Source of the DNA: CAYNVQ01 sp964400735
GTDB taxonomy: Bacteria > Acidobacteriota > Aminicenantia > Aminicenantales > Aminicenantaceae
Reading direction: 5' to 3'
Assembly: GCA_964400735.1 (NCBI GenBank)
Contig: CAYNVQ010000001.1
Coordinates: forward strand, 62,001 to 126,000
DNA: 64,000 nucleotides
Each line of letters starts with the position of its first letter. The stretch's first letter is position 1. The notes below the pieces were generated by a model that searched no databases, was not told the DNA's origin, and was given only the letters and a program-made list of their open reading frames with translations. Below are positions 63,520 through 64,000 of this stretch, one piece after another. The position numbers and the translations under genes were made by a program.

Positions 63520-64000
63520 AACCGCCCCCGCCAGGCGTCTGGATACGCAGTACATCACCTGGCTGGACTTTGATATTGACTTTGGGGCCCAAGATGATTT
63601 TTTTCCCCTTATTGGTCACCAGAATGTTTTTTCCTTTTTTTCCTCCCTCCCCTCCTCGAACTCCGTAAGGGCAGAATTTCCTCCTTTCGGATAAGATCGA
63701 GACTCGAGTGGGAACAAAGAATTCATATTCACGAATGATTCCTTCTCCTCCCTTTCGCCAGCCCTCTCCTCCTGAATTCCTCCTGAGGGCATATCTTTTG
63801 ATCCGCAGGGGAAGGTAACGTTCCAAGGCTTCCAAAGGAGTATTCAAAGAGTTGGTCATATGGGTATGCACACCGCTCAATCCGTCTCTTTGCAGACTGG
63901 CTCCCATGCCTCCTCCTATGGTTTCGTAATAGGCAAAGTTGGTCTGCCTGGCGGGGTCGAAGCCTCCGAAAGCCACGTTATTCATGGTCCCTGAACTGGC
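63503..64000 (-). CDS. Hydantoinase B / oxoprolinase subunit, C-terminal part
   Basis: About 165 C-terminal residues of a hydantoinase B-type protein, open at its 5' end beyond the window. It shows GTMNNVAFGG, YETIGGGMGA, GVHTHMTNSLNTP, SGGEGWRKGGEGIIREYEF and the end TPGGGGYG, all hallmark motifs. The full subunit is usually ~520-580 residues and pairs with HyuA for ATP-dependent opening of hydantoins or 5-oxoproline. Its stop overlaps the Nramp-like start, suggesting the transporter imports or exports a related compound. Confidence 0.92.
   Translation of the reverse strand, partial: ASSGTMNNVAFGGFDPARQTNFAYYETIGGGMGASLQRDGLSGVHTHMTNSLNTPLEALERYLPLRIKRYALRRNSGGEGWRKGGEGIIREYEFFVPTRVSILSERRKFCPYGVRGGEGGKKGKNILVTNKGKKIILGPKVNIKVQPGDVLRIQTPGGGGYGQKK

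Overview
The window looks like a chromosomal segment of a Gram-negative, probably anaerobic, peptide- and glycan-degrading bacterium. Signs of a double membrane are several outer-membrane barrels (an Omp85-type C-terminus, FadL/OmpP1, two CBM9-DUF5916 proteins, a TonB-dependent receptor), a TonB protein, lipoproteins and many signal peptides. The gene set (sortilin/VPS10-like BNR protein, DPP-IV peptidase, M28 peptidase, paired periplasmic amidohydrolases, GH97/GH172/GH95 enzymes, orphan Ser/Thr kinase with TPRs) resembles what I recall of Candidatus Aminicenantes (OP8) genomes. That placement is inference from gene content only. No rRNA, tRNA, CRISPR array, prophage or intact insertion sequence is visible.

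Layout. 0-2.7 kb: a decayed transposase tail, an amino-acid permease with a shortened Usp, and a DedA remnant. 2.7-14.7 kb: an envelope and stress region holding a metallopeptidase/propeller/barrel fusion, HtrA with a lipoprotein, a PMA1-type P-ATPase with a tandem Usp, a second permease with a small membrane protein, and a flavodiiron O2/NO reductase. Four or five sigma-54-type (-24/-12) sites lie in this stretch. The flavodiiron gene also has a perfect CRP/FNR-family palindrome placed at -41.5 to a TATAAT box. 14.9-36.4 kb: secreted peptidases, outer-membrane proteins and amidohydrolases for peptide scavenging. 36.4-40.9 kb: a 66-residue peptide gene with its own promoter followed by a radical SAM/SPASM enzyme, which looks like a minimal peptide-modification (RiPP-like) system, and a convergent zinc-ribbon/kinase/TPR protein with a near-leaderless mRNA. 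41-50.3 kb: a glycosidase cluster (GH97, GH172/DUF2961, a clan-D-like galactosidase with a discoidin-like domain, GH95 fucosidase). 50.3-56.8 kb: a dispersed inverted-repeat element, a DUF5654 protein, a HerA-like ATPase, an aldo/keto-reductase-like protein, TonB with a coupled secreted protein, and a lone receiver domain. 57.0-60.2 kb: a tight operon of Zn-alcohol dehydrogenase, LsrF-like aldolase, a nitrilase-fold protein and a NusG paralogue. 60.3-64 kb: threonine dehydratase-like enzyme, Asp/Glu racemase, Nramp-like transporter and the end of a hydantoinase B gene running off the window.

How it fits together: extracellular peptides and fucosylated/galactosylated glycans are probably cut at the surface or in the periplasm and taken in through TonB-driven and FadL-type barrels and APC permeases. 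HtrA, Usp proteins, the P-ATPase and the flavodiiron protein handle envelope, energy and oxidative or nitrosative stress. A second theme is enzyme folds whose usual catalytic residues are missing (SDR, one amidohydrolase of a pair, the nitrilase homologue, an AKR). All functional calls rest on motif reading by eye; no searches were run.
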